Of a DNA stretch of 64,000 bases, positions 22,282 to 33,436 are shown piece after piece. Both the position numbers and the translations under genes were made by a program. The first letter of the stretch is position 1, and the number at the start of each line of letters is the position of its first letter. This DNA comes from Madurella fahalii (taxonomy: Eukaryota; Ascomycota; Sordariomycetes; Sordariales), in the NCBI GenBank assembly GCA_029876055.1, contig CM056877.1:620001-684000 (forward strand), given 5' to 3'. Under the pieces are notes generated by a model, which was not told the DNA's origin, searched no databases, and worked only from the letters and a program-made list of their open reading frames with translations.

Positions 22282-23393
22282 TCACTTCCCAACGTGAATG
22301 ACCAACTTGCCCGCATTCCTCCCCTTCCTCAACTTCTCGAACGCCTTGGGCAAATCCCCCAGCTCGAACGTCTCCTCAATCACGACCTTGACCTTCTTCT
22401 CCACGACCCACTGACCCAGCTGCTTCAGGTCTTCCGGGCCGTGCTGGACGGTGTATATCTCATACTTGCGCTTGCCGCCCCCGACGAACGCGGGCAGGAG
22501 CAGCCTCGTGGCGAACGTCCCCGCAGTCTTCAGCGACAGCGGCGCGCCGACCTGCACGAACTTGCCGTGTGGCAGGAGGAAGTCATCGGCGGCCTTGTAC
22601 AGGTTCTCGGGAGCCCCCACGTTGTCGACCACCAGAGCGAAGACCTGCCCCTTGGCCTTGAGCGTCTGCGGCACGTCGGCTGCGGTGTAGTCGATGACCT
22701 CGTCGGCCCCGAGCGAGCGGCAGAGCTCCGCTTTGGCCGGTGAGCACGACACGGTGACGTGACATTCTCGGGCTTTGGCGATCTGGATGCCAAAGGTGCC
22801 GACTCCGCCCGAACCGCCGTTGAGGAAGACCTTGTCGCCGGGATTGACGTTGGGAGAGATGGTATCTGCAGGTGCGGTGTTAGTTTTTCTGGTCTTGATT
22901 TTCGCATTTTTTATTTGTTTAAATTTCTATCATAACATCACGCACGGTACGCGGTAATGCCAGCCACACCGATCGCAGCCGCCTCATCGACGCTCACCCC
23001 CTCGGGCACGTGGGTGCAGGCCTTGGTCGGCACGACAATGTACTCGGCACAGGTGCCGTGCTGCTGGGGGTCGATGCGACCGAAGACTAGATCTCCAATA
23101 GCAAACCCGTTGACGGTGCGGGTAGCCTGCACGACGCGGCCGCAAAAGTCGGCACCTGGGGTGGCGGGAGTGCGGATCGCGACACGCGCGATGGGGCCCA
23201 GCTCGGGCAGTTTATAATCGGCCGGGTTGATGCTTGCCGAGAGGACCCGGACAAGAAGCTCAGCATCGCCGAGGCGTGAAGATAGCGTGGGCAGCGCGAC
23301 GGAGTCGTTGAGCACAAGATTGTTCTCGATGCCGCCTGCAGCCGTCGAGTACTGCCAGGCTTTCATCGTTTGAGGGACGTTTGTTGATGACAT
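22282..23393 (-). CDS. MDR-family NAD(P)H oxidoreductase, quinone-reductase type
   Basis: A cytosolic medium-chain dehydrogenase/reductase of 343 residues. Exons 23393-22946 and 22865-22282 are separated by an 80-nt intron (GTGCGT...TGCAG), with exact phase. The N-terminal catalytic domain begins MKAWQYS and has INPADYK, TPGADFCGRVV and GDLVFGRI. The Rossmann domain has the glycine-rich nucleotide loop NGGSGGVGTFGIQ at about 165-177 and the GADEVIDY segment. The cysteine and histidine ligands of zinc-dependent alcohol dehydrogenases are absent, so it is of the zinc-free quinone reductase/enoyl reductase type. The end (GRNAGKLVIHVGK) is typical. Natural substrate unknown; it could act as a stand-alone trans-enoyl reductase, but no polyketide synthase is nearby. 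Confidence 0.9.
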
Positions 23394-25242
23394 TTTATTA
23401 TGTTTTCTTTATTGCTGCGGTTTTATGGGATCTTGTCAAAAGCGCTGCTTCATTGCCTCAAAATACGAAATTGATGTTAATAACTGGAGGCGACAGCCCG
23501 ACTAGTAATTAGTAACTTAGTATGATTGGGAGGGGAACAGCTACGGCAGCACGTCAACGGTCAGCGCCAGTGATACGATGATGCATTCCGCGTCGTCATC
23601 GACCAATTTAGGGTTAGGGTTATGGCCGGCCCCCTTCCATTTCTGTTCCCGGTGTATATACGGATACTACTGCGGCCCGAGTACACATGTAAGAAGTATT
23701 TAGAACTGAGTCCATTGGCACAGCTCGTCCACAGAGGAAGGAAGATCAAATGGTTGTCGAGCCGGAGCCGTGGCAGTGACGGGAAGAGAGGAACGATCTG
23801 GATCCCTAGCGATTGCGAGCGTTCACCAGGGCAATTTGGGTGGTGTAGCAGTTGATGCGGGGCAGCCCGGTCGAGCAGGTTTTCCTTAGGAATCTGGCTC
23901 GACCCCCCCACCACTAAGTGGAAAACCCAGGCCCCCTCGCAATCCCATTTCCCACAATTCATTTCTCTGGCCCAACATACATTATGCCATCACGTTTTTG
24001 GTCACTTTAGTGCGGCACCATGGCATTTACCACTGCTGTGAATCGTTCCGTCTTGATCCAATCCGCATTTGCCACCAAATAGTGCGTAGCGTAGTGTAGC
24101 TGAGTACCTCGGCTCGATTCGTAGAGCGGCAAATACCGAAATATCGACGGGACCAAAATCCAGGCCTCGCCACACCTATCAACCCAACCCCGTCTTCGAG
24201 ATTAGTCAAAACGACACCACTGTCCAATCTCTGCGCCTGCCGATCATCTACACCGAGAATGGAATAGCGCTTGACCGTTCGTCGGATATTCCAACGGCAT
24301 CTACGTGTATGTGCAGGCCAAATGTAACTCGGCCTTCTCCGGCCGGCGAACTACCCCCCTGAACGCCCCACAAATGTGCCGACGCATGCCCTTTTCTTTG
24401 CTCATCGACGCCGATGGTGGACCCAGTACCCTGTCCTACCAAGGCACTTGCGTGCTCAAAGTCCCGATAGAGTGGAGAAGGCCTGGCTGATCCTTTTCTT
24501 TTTCTTTTTTTTTTTTTTAACAGTCCTGAAGTGTAAGTGTGTGTAGGGCTGTCTGGCTGTCTGTCTATCTCTCTCTGCGTGTGTATACACTCTTCTCGCT
24601 CTTCCCTCCCTTTATCTTTCCCCGCAGCCAGACAGCAGATTCCTTTGCTCCAATTCTCGCCGCCGTCACAGTCAAGCTCGAGTCAGTCACGTGCTAATCT
24701 ACGTCCCGTCCCGAGGCGGCGGTTCTTCTACCACAGCGCTGAAAGGTCACAATGTACCGAGCTTATTTTGACCACAGGGGAGAGCCGGCTCTTGAGCCGT
24801 CCCCCGCATTCTCGTTCCTGGCAGGTTCGCTGTTTCATACTTGGTGTCCGATAAGCCCGATGCAACTATGGCGGGCCCAAGACACCGTAGCTATAATTGC
24901 CCCTTTGGGGTGGGGAACTGCTCTACACCTCCTGGGGGCGAATAGGGATTCCGAGAAAATCCTGCCTCCACAGCAACCGAAAAATCCTAAAGTAGAGGCC
25001 TGCCCAGCTGTTTTCTTGACTCTCCGGTACTCCAGTTGACCCGAGCTCCAAGCCTTATTCACGACGACAGCGGGCCGCAACTTCGATGACATAGTATATG
25101 CCAGCCCGCCCCGATTCGGAGCTGTGCCTGTAGGCGATCCGGATGAAGGTACCGCTTTTCGCACCGTCACAGCGAGGCTTCCCGACAGAAACAGATCCGA
25201 ACTCGATTCGTCCTCGGCCAGTAATAGTAGCACTTGGGCACA
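23394..25242. other. Intergenic, no gene recognised
   Basis: About 1.8 kb. Contains a short interstitial telomere-like repeat, a T-rich run near 24490-24520, and CT-rich leader-like sequence before the receptor gene. No supported gene. Confidence 0.5.
23608..23622 (+). repeat. Interstitial telomere-like repeat TTAGGGTTAGGGTTA
   Basis: Two and a half exact copies of the TTAGGG unit used at filamentous-fungal telomeres, located between genes rather than at a contig end. Confidence 0.7.
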
Positions 25243-26578
25243 ATGGCCGCCCAACATGACGGGCTCCCGGACGACAACCGGGGCCCCATTATCGCCGGTG
25301 TCAACATTGCAGGCATAGTCCTCGCCTTGATCGCCACGATCCTGCGCTGCTTTGTCCGCATCCACCTGATCAGGGCGTTCGGATTGGACGACTGGCTCAT
25401 GGCCGCCGCAGCAGTACGTCGATTGCCAAACCGATGCCTCCTTTGCTAACGCGCTCACTCACTCGTTTTAGGTCTCGTTCGCCTGTTACGTCTCCTTTTC
25501 CATGAAAGGTATCCAATACGGGACGGGCCAACATGTATGGAACCTCTCGAACGAAAACGAGGCAAATGCGAGGAAGGTGAGTGACAGCTGAGGCGCACAT
25601 TTAACCACCGGGACACTGCCGAGAGGGAATGGTTTCTGACCCGGAGGGAAAAAAACACAGTGGTGGTATGGCTGCTACCTCTCGTACGCCGTCAGCATGA
25701 CGCTCGCCAAAACATCAATTGCCTGGTTCCTGTTGCGCGTGGCCGTCCAGCGCATCCACAAATGGATCATCTACGTAGCCTCCGTCATGACCATCGTGAG
25801 CTGCTGCACCTTCTTTTTCGCCTGCGCTTTCCAGTGCTCTCCCGTCAGCTATTTCTGGGACAAGTACACGCAGCCGGGGACATGCATCAGCGACGGAGTC
25901 GTCATCGCCCTGGCCTACCTGTTCAGCGTCATCAGCATCATCAGCGACTTTATCTTTGCCCTGCTACCGGCTTGGATCGTGTCACATCTCAACATCAAGC
26001 TCAAAACCAAGCTCGCCCTGATTGCTCTCATGGGGCTCGGTTGCCTGTAAGTCGCCCCGCACGAGATGCCCGCGTGACTGAGTCTCTCCTTGCTGACAAA
26101 GAGAACTTCTGCCAAAAACAGGGCTAGCGCGGCCGTTGTCATCCGGATCCCCTACATGGGGGGCATCGCCAGCGACGACTTCCTGTACGAAACGGCCGAG
26201 ATTGCCACCTGGTCAGCCGTGGAGCAATCGCTGGCCATCACTGCGGGCGGTCTCGCCACGCTACAGCCGTTGGTGAAGCTGATCGGGTACAAGCTTGGGC
26301 TGACGACAAGCCGGCCCGCTCTGGCCGGCACCTCCAAGTACGGCGGTACCTTTAGGATGGCAGGCAACATCTCGGTGAGGAGGTCTATCAGCCACAGGAC
26401 CGAGGCATTCACACCCAGCAAGCTCCAGCACCCTGAGAGCGATCTGAAGCTGCAGCCGGACACGTCCGGCTACTCGGCCATGTGCTACAATACGAGCCAA
26501 GAGGAGCTCAGAGCAGGGAGCTCGGGATCAGACAACAAGACGTCCAAAGACTTGGACAGAATAACGGAAAGGGTATGA
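25243..26578 (+). CDS. PTH11-like seven-transmembrane protein (fungal rhodopsin-like domain)
   Basis: A plasma-membrane receptor-like protein of the fungal-specific seven-TM class; the founding member PTH11 senses surface cues in a plant pathogen. Exons 25243-25413, 25472-25576, 25661-26046 and 26122-26578 close in phase to 372 residues. Introns are 58, 84 and 75 nt, each with a clear donor and acceptor. Seven hydrophobic segments can be placed: IIAGVNIAGIVLALIAT, the segment after the family motif GLDDWL, YAVSMTLAKTSIAWFLL, IVSCCTFFFACAF, VIALAYLFSVISII, LALIALMGLGCL and QSLAITAGGLATL. The WWYGCY loop and the Cys pairs in the outer loops are typical. There is no N-terminal CFEM domain. The cytosolic tail is Ser/Thr-rich and may be phosphorylated. 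Ligand unknown. The ATG at 25243 is chosen over an in-frame TTG nine bases upstream. Confidence 0.88.
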
Positions 26579-27110
26579 CGAAAGCTACGGATAGCTAACT
26601 TGTTTCTTGTGTGGATTTTTGGATAGACGCAACCAGGGTGTACTATACTTTACTGTATATATACCAATTGAACCGTAATCTCTTGGCCAGTGCAAATTAC
26701 GTTTCTGACTTTCTGCCTATGCGTAGCAATCGTTGGGGGCAAATTCCCCTGTCAGCCGTAAGACGTGGCAGTTAAAGGAAAGACGGTTTGATGCAATCAC
26801 CGTCAAGTTCTTGATATCTGCCCAGCGTGAAGCCTGTTTAATCTAAGAGCCCTAGCCAACTTGTTGGCATCACGATGTTCTACATTATCTGCACGCTAAC
26901 AATACCGTAAGCCCCGTCCCAGATTTGACTAGTGGAGTTATGGCTGTTGATGAACACTTAGATTACCCAGAGAGCGATAGGCCATGCCAGGGAAATGGCT
27001 TTCATTCTTTGAAGATAGAATTAGGGACTAGCGATTACCGAAGTAGTCTATATACAAACGTACAAGCATTACAAACATTAAATACAACTCAGTGACAGAT
27101 CTATCACAGG
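26579..27110. other. Intergenic between converging genes
   Basis: About 530 bp of 3' flanks of the receptor and GMC genes; no open frame or motif of note. Confidence 0.6.
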
Positions 27111-29090
27111 TCACAGATCGCTCAGAATATCCTCGGCCGCCTTTTCGGCAACCATGTAGGTGGACACGGCGGTGAAGGTGCCGGGGATGCGCGGGAACAC
27201 GGACGCATCCACCACGCGCAGCCCCTGCACCTTTCTCACGCGGAACTTGCTGTCCAGCACGGCCATGGGATCGCCGTCGGGCCCGATGGGGCAGGTCGAG
27301 CTGGCGTGGTGGCCCCAGGCGCCGTCCTTGATGTACTGCTCGACCTCGGCCTGCGTGTTGGCGGCGGCACCGGGCATCACCTCGTTGGTCTTGACGGGCT
27401 GGCGGCGCAGGGCACGGCGGGCCAGCTCGATGGACTCATACATGGCCTGCAGGTCCTTGCTGTGGTCGCCGTTGCCCGTGTCGAAGTAGTTGTAGACGAT
27501 GTCGGGCGTATCGAGCGGGTCGGCGGACCGCAGCCGCACCGTGCCGGCCGTGTTGCGCGGGTGCGCCTTGAGCACCGCCCACGTCCACCAGTCGTGTTCG
27601 GCCGACGCGTCGTACGAGTAGCCCGGGTAGTAGCCCGCGAAGTGGGCGGGCCCGCCGAACACGAACGAGTCGAACGAGCCGTCGGCGCTCGCGCTCGACT
27701 TGTGCAACATCGCCACCGCCAACCCCGCCGACACGTATGTGCCCCGGTCGCCCAGCAGGCCCGGGTTCCGCCACTTGTCCAGGCACGGGTCGTCGGTGCC
27801 GTTGAACTGGAACGTGCACCCCGCCAGCGCCGGCCAGTCCTTGGGCACCTTGGCCGTCACCGACGTCTCGTAGTGGTCCTGCAAGTTGGAACCCACGCCA
27901 GGGAGGTCGGCGACGACGCTGATGTTGAAGCGCCGGAGCTCGTCCGCGGGGCCGACCCCCGAGAGCTTGAGGATCTGCGGCGAGTTGTAGGTGCCGCCCG
28001 CCACGATGACTTCGCGCGACGCCAGAGCCGAGCCCGGCGTGCCCCGGGACGACCGCGCCGCTCGGCGGCGGGCTGACGCCTTGCCCTCGTACTCCGGGCT
28101 GAGCGGGCTGGCGCGGTAGAGGTGCGCGCCGTCCAGGAACTCGACGCCAATCGCGCGCGGCGGCGAGACAGTCTCGTCAAAGAGGACGCGCGTGACGTGG
28201 CAGTTGAGGCGGACGTCGAGCGCGTACTTCTTGCTGCCGTCCTCGTTCCTGGCGTCCCGGACCGAGACGATGAACTCGCGGGCACCGTTGCGGGCGCCGT
28301 CGTTAGTGCTGATGGGGATATTGTAGTAGTTCGGGTGGTCGTCGCGCCGCTCCGAGTCGGCGTTAAGGTCGCCGGCCAGGAGCGTGCCGACGTTTAGAAG
28401 CTGGTTGCTGACGTCGCCGAGCGCAAAGGCGCCCCCCGTGATGACGGCGAGCAGCTGCGGGTCCTTGAGCGGGACGGTGAGAGGGGTCAGCTCGGTGGCG
28501 AGCCAGCCGTCCTTGCCGTGGCCTTTGGGCAAGCCTGGGAGATATTGCTTCCTCTCCAGGCGGGCAAAGTACTTGCGCATGTTAGACGGGGACCACGAGT
28601 TGTCTCCCGTCAGGGTGGCCATGTACTCGAAGTCGGATTGGTGCGGGTAGACGGCGACCATGGCGTTGTGGGCGGTGCAGCCGCCGAGCGTGCCGGTGCG
28701 AGGGTACAGCACGCCCATCATCCTGGAACCCGGCGGCGGGTTGAGGCCGCTGTAGATGGAACCGTCAGGAGTCTGGTAGCTCGTCTTCCAGTCGCGCGCC
28801 TGGCGCTCGTCGTCGGCATAGTGGCGGACAAAGAAGTTCCACGAGAGCCGCTCGTCCTCGGACACGCGGGCGTGATAGCTGGGTACCGTGTAGTTGATGT
28901 TCGCTCCCTGGTCGTCGCCCGCCTCGATCAGGAGTGTCCTGTGGCCGGCCAACGCCAGGCGGGCGGCAAGAGGACCGCCGCCGGCGCCAGAACCGACGAC
29001 AATATACTCATAGCCCGTCAATTGGTTGGCAGGCTGGGCGAGCGCCGTGGCGCACAGAGCGCTGAGGCCGACAAGCCGGCCCAGAAACAT
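27111..29090 (-). CDS. Secreted GMC-family FAD oxidoreductase
   Basis: An intronless gene of 659 residues for a flavoprotein that oxidises alcohols or sugars with FAD, probably outside the cell or in the secretory path, given the signal peptide ending near residue 19. The N-terminal FAD loop VGSGAGGGPLAARLA (GxGxxG at 33-38) is followed by LLIEAGDD. The GMC signature region PRTGTLGGCTAHNAMVAVYP follows, with N-S-P-Q-I-L-K-L-S-G-V-G-P further on. The C-terminal catalytic region has WGHHASSTCPIG with a His pair, and VVDASVFPRIPGTFTAVSTYMVAEKAA. The second catalytic position, often Asn or His after PxxPG, is Thr-Phe here, so substrate use may be unusual. An Arg/Ser/Ala-rich insert (GKASARRRAARSSRGTPGSA) is atypical. 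Closest classes are aryl-alcohol oxidase and choline-dehydrogenase-like AA3 enzymes. Confidence 0.92.
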   Translation of the reverse strand: MFLGRLVGLSALCATALAQPANQLTGYEYIVVGSGAGGGPLAARLALAGHRTLLIEAGDDQGANINYTVPSYHARVSEDERLSWNFFVRHYADDERQARDWKTSYQTPDGSIYSGLNPPPGSRMMGVLYPRTGTLGGCTAHNAMVAVYPHQSDFEYMATLTGDNSWSPSNMRKYFARLERKQYLPGLPKGHGKDGWLATELTPLTVPLKDPQLLAVITGGAFALGDVSNQLLNVGTLLAGDLNADSERRDDHPNYYNIPISTNDGARNGAREFIVSVRDARNEDGSKKYALDVRLNCHVTRVLFDETVSPPRAIGVEFLDGAHLYRASPLSPEYEGKASARRRAARSSRGTPGSALASREVIVAGGTYNSPQILKLSGVGPADELRRFNISVVADLPGVGSNLQDHYETSVTAKVPKDWPALAGCTFQFNGTDDPCLDKWRNPGLLGDRGTYVSAGLAVAMLHKSSASADGSFDSFVFGGPAHFAGYYPGYSYDASAEHDWWTWAVLKAHPRNTAGTVRLRSADPLDTPDIVYNYFDTGNGDHSKDLQAMYESIELARRALRRQPVKTNEVMPGAAANTQAEVEQYIKDGAWGHHASSTCPIGPDGDPMAVLDSKFRVRKVQGLRVVDASVFPRIPGTFTAVSTYMVAEKAAEDILSDL

Positions 29091-30581
29091 GGCTTCGTGT
29101 GGAAGGAAGGGATACGACCCGAGTCAATAAACAACTACTCCTCAATTACATCCATCAAACAAGGACGATTGTTAGACACTCGGAAGGACAGTGTCCGGGA
29201 TGGGACGAGAGGGACCAGGCTGAGGTTTTTGAAGAGCAGACTTTCCCCTCTCCCATCGTCACAAACACGCGGGTGACGTCTGCTGCAGAATTGCGCGTGT
29301 AGGATTGCTACCCCAACACTCGCAACATCGGGAACCTCATTTGGCGTCCCCCATCGAAATGGTGAAGATCGGCGCCACACATCACGCGGTCGCAGCAACC
29401 GCCCTGTGGTGAGTGATGAGTTTGTGGGCGTCCAATCGCGCTACGTCCCCAGGACTGCCATCTCGACTCCATATTGTCGCCGATTCAATTCCCCTTAGTC
29501 TTGCCTGGATGTTTGCGGGAAGATGGGAGTTCCTGGTCTCGTCTGAAGAGTTCCTGGCTCAAGGCTTGGCTGCTTTTCCCAAAGGAAGAAATGATCGGCA
29601 GCAACAACGCGGGGTTCCGGTGCAAACACGGTCTAGTCGCAAGGCCCGCTCTGCAATGACACGCAGCTACAGGGATCTTATTGAAGATTCGGCGGGTTGG
29701 TCACCAAAACCTGGCAGCGACCGACAGGGGCAGACCAAATTAGAAAATGCGGTGCCCGGTTGAGATGAGCCGCAACTCCATCCCGCCGGATACCGATCGT
29801 CTATTGAGATCCATACTGCGTAAGCAGAGACCGCATGCCCGCCAACCTGGGCGGCCCCAGACGGGCTCATCTCCGCATGATGTTGAATGCCGATCCGGGG
29901 GAGCATCTGAACGCTCTGCCTCTGCGACACCGCAAGCCGTCACCCGCATGTGGCCGGGCCAACACGTTGTAATTAGTGGAAGAGTGGATCAATGGATAGT
30001 TGGCACCGTAGGAGGCAATAAGAGTGAGTTGCGGTTGGCATCGCAAGCAGTATCAATACCTAGTCATGTTCAATGAGCTTCCTGTTCCAATAGCCATGCC
30101 AGTGGCCGGGCACGGTACGTGTTGACTAGTGTCAGGACCGGCCAGAAACTGAGCAGAGAGTGAGGCGCAATGAGCATCCCCCTACGCCGAGATTTGTTCG
30201 CTCCAGCTAAGTACTTACCTTATCCTGCCATAATCAGTAATTACTGTGGGCGGGGTTATTGGCCATTACCGAGGAAGCCCGCAGAGAAACTTGGCTAGAA
30301 GAAGTGTGTCAAACTGACCATTCTTACCTAATATTTCTATTTTGCTCCTTGGCGGTGAAATGGGTGTTAGGGAGTAACGGGGGTGGTTGGCAAAGCGAAC
30401 GGCAGGGTCACAATCCAATACATTGGTCTTGCGAGACAAGTGATTCGAACTGTTTTGGCCGCAACTCTACACCCTCATGTAGTATAGAGCTAACCGGAGA
30501 TTTTCTCTGAGCGGACGCACCGAAAGACCTGTCTAAGGTACCCCAGAGAAAATCTGCCCTCTTTATACCAATACCAATCGC
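29091..30581. other. Intergenic, no gene recognised
   Basis: About 1.5 kb: promoter side of the GMC gene and 3' side of the monooxygenase gene. Frames of up to about 115 codons overlap on both strands without motifs. Confidence 0.5.
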
Positions 30582-31906
30582 TCAGCTGCCCGACGGCTTG
30601 ATTCCCATCTTGAACACTGGGCTGTTATCAAAGTTGTCATAGTCGTGAAATGCCGCAGCCTGCTGTTTCGAAATCTCGACTTCCTGGCCCCTGGCCAAAA
30701 CTCCTTTGTCGTAGTCATCCATGGCAGCTTTCAGCGACATCTTGCCGTCCTGAACATCTACCATCCTCTTGACGAACTCGTGCGCGTCCTTGATGGCGAG
30801 ATTTCCGCCCTGGCCGCGATGAAACGTCATGCTATGCGCGGCATCTCCCGCCAGCGTCACCCTCCCTCCCTTATTATCCCACTCTTTGGGATGCCAAATC
30901 CGCAGTTGATCCCGCCCGATCGCTACGTCGTCGGCCAACCATTCCACCACCGACTTGTACGGATCCGCCCACCCATCCATGTGTGCCCGCAGCCTTTTCA
31001 GCCGGTTGTCGGTGTTCTCCTCGTCCTCTTTTGTCGCAATCGGCCAGGTGACCAAGATGTAAAACACCCACGTTTCGGGCCGCTCCACATCGGGCTTGTC
31101 GAGCAGGAACAGGCCCATATACATGCTCTTGGGGTGAGGCGCCACGTCGACGTTGGGGTTCATGACCCCGTCCAGCCAGCGGGCCTTCTCTGCCGGCAGG
31201 CTGAAGGAGAAGTTCATGAACGCGTAGGGGAGTACCTCCTGCGCCGCGGCCGCCTCGCCCAGCAGGCAGCGGCGGACCTGCGAGGAGCCGCCGTCGGCGC
31301 CCACGACGACGCTGCCGGTCTCGGTGGTGCCGTCGGCGAAGTGGGCCGTCACACGGTCCTGGGAGTCGTACGACAGAGAGACAAGCCGCTTGCCGTACTG
31401 GAGGTGAAGGCCCGAGGAGAGCACGCGCTTGGTCTTCTGGATCTGCATCCGGCGGATGCCGTCTGGGTAGCGGACGCGGATCTTAGTGGCCCCTGTAGCG
31501 CCATCGCGGATTAAGACGCCATGCTCACCGGCTGACGAGACGGGGAGAGAGGTGTCGGGCTGGCAGGCTTGCAGCTGGAGGACGAGGTCTAATGGGAGGA
31601 GCGACTCGAGGAGCGGAAGCGCCCAGCTCAGGGTGATGCCCCAGTTGCGGTCGCGCGGGGTTGTCTCGCGGTCGACGAGGTGGTATGAGATGTTGTGCTG
31701 AAGGATAGGTGGATTGATGTTAAAGGGGTAATGGCTCAAGGACGATGTTGGGCTGGCAAACTTGCCTTGTGAAGACCATGAGCGATGGCTATCCCGGCTA
31801 GGCCTGCTGTATCGTCAATCTGTGTTGTCTATTGTAAATGCTGGCTCCTTGCCGACTCACCAGCGCCAACAACAATTACGTGGAGCGGCTTCTTGTCTTC
31901 CATCAT
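30582..31906 (-). CDS. Class A FAD-dependent monooxygenase
   Basis: A flavin hydroxylase using NAD(P)H and oxygen, of the salicylate-hydroxylase-like group. Exons 31906-31861, 31803-31766 and 31697-30582 give 399 residues. Intron 1 is 57 nt (GTGAGT...CAG). Intron 2 is 68 nt with a GC donor (GCAAGT...CTTCAG). The small first exons are required because they supply the dinucleotide loop VVGAGLAGIAIAHGL (GxGxxG at 14-19), absent from the long third-exon frame. Later come GADGGSSQVR (DG motif) and the second FAD motif VTLAGDAAHSMTFHRGQGGN. Two ATGs open the frame at 31906 and 31903; either may be used. It is transcribed divergently from the aldolase gene across 436 bp. Substrate unknown. Confidence 0.9.
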
Positions 31907-32342
31907 CAGGAGCACTTATAGGAAGTTGAGAGCAGTCGGGTGTTATGTCAACGCAGGAGATTATGTGGGAAGGGGACTGTTTTTAGTATCCAATACCTAA
32001 ATTCACCGCACATATCAAGTCGAAGCGGCGACAGCCGTGTAGTCCGTTAGGCCTAAAGACCCTACACGACACAGGGCTCCGGCGGAACGGGCGTCACTTG
32101 GGGCATCACCGCGGACTTTCCCACAGCAAGCCGAGGTGGAACCACTCAGGGCGCGCAGCTGGCTAAATCCCGCCAATCGACAATCCCCCATACCCCGCCT
32201 CGACGCCCCGCAAGCAAGCACCAGCGACAGAGGTCTCTTCAACATCCTACCTACCTCAGCTCGTATCGGTCAGCTTCACCTAACCACAAGTCTGATATCC
32301 ATTAACACACAAAATAAAAGGAAAAAGAGAGACCTCCACGGC
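31907..32342. promoter_or_regulatory. Shared divergent promoter region, monooxygenase and aldolase genes
   Basis: The 436 bp between two divergent start codons must carry both promoters and 5' leaders. This arrangement suggests co-regulation of the two genes. No specific factor site was identified with confidence. Confidence 0.5.
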
Positions 32343-33357
32343 ATGGACTGGTACTCCCAACCACATACCTTAGGCGTAGCCGACTGGAACGCTCAGAACC
32401 TCAATGAAGTACGCTTCATAATTCCTACCACCATCATGTCTCGACTCTACAGAAGAAGGGACCAGCTAATAGCCTTTCCGCGTCCTTTCCCATCAGTTGA
32501 AACGCAAGCTCATCACAGCCAATCACATCCTCCACCAGCAGGGCGTCGTCGATGCCTACGGCCACATTTCGGTGCGCTGCCCCCGCGCGCCGGACAGGTA
32601 CCTCATGTGCGGGTACATGGCTCCGGGGGTCGTGACGTCCGCGGATGATCTCATCGAGTACTTGGTCCAGGACTCGTCACCCGTGTTACCACACGCCAAG
32701 AAGGGCTATTCGGAGCGCTTCATCCACGGTGAGATATACAAGATGTTCCCCGAGGTGAACTGCGTGGTGCACAGCCATGCCGAGGCGGTTCTGCCTTATG
32801 TCACGAGCGGTGTCCCGCTGATGCCCGTGTTTCATATGGCTGGGTTCCTTGGTGAGTACTACTCTGCATGGTTGGATTGGTAGCCCTGGTTCATGCGGGG
32901 TTGATAAGGCAACGACGTCCCCGTCTTTGATATCGGGAATCACTACTCCCCCGGCGAACAGCAGGACCTCCTCGTCCGGGATTCCCGTCTCGGAAGAGCA
33001 CTCGCATCCAAGTTCGTCAGGGGTCACGGGGATATCAATACCGAATCCACATCTCCCGACCACTCGGTCGTCCTCATGAGACGCCACGGCTACACGACGC
33101 ACGGGAAGGACATGGAGACAGCGGTGTACCGGGCCATCTACACAAAGGTCAACGCCAGCGTGCAGACCAACGCCATGATGCTCCGGTCGGCGCTGCCGTC
33201 TTTTGGCCCCGCAATGGAGGCCAAGTTCGAGCTCGAGCCGCTGACCGACGAGATGTGCGAAGGCTGCTCCAAGATGAACGAGGGCACGCAGGACAAGCCC
33301 TGGAGGTTATGGGCAGCCGAGGTAGAGAAGTCGCCGTTGTATACCAATCGTGGCTGA
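32343..33357 (+). CDS. Class II aldolase/adducin-family protein
   Basis: A zinc-dependent aldolase, epimerase or decarboxylase fold protein of 289 residues. Exons 32343-32408, 32497-32851 and 32909-33357 are separated by 88-nt and 57-nt introns and join exactly. Family motifs: NHILHQQGVVDAYGHISVR at the start (substrate phosphate or carboxylate loop), FIHGEIYK with the likely acid-base Glu, CVVHSHAEAV with the metal ligands His114 and His116, and RRHGYTTHG with the third ligand region. The long middle frame alone misses the first exon (MDWYSQPHTLGVADWNAQNLNE), which fits the family N-terminus. Divergent with the FAD monooxygenase, so it may process the same aromatic or sugar-like pathway. Exact reaction unknown. 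Confidence 0.9.
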
Positions 33358-33436
33358 AACAAAGTTGCTATACACCTAGTTACTACTCTCTTCGACAATC
33401 CATTCTAAGTATTTGGTAAATCCCCCTTCTCCCCAA

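Noticed and set aside
28518..29276. 252-codon + strand frame opposite the GMC gene
   Set aside because: Antisense shadow of a GC-rich gene, with Val/Gly/Arg composition typical of such shadows.
30645..31514. 289-codon + strand frame opposite the monooxygenase
   Set aside because: Antisense shadow; the minus strand carries all flavoprotein motifs.
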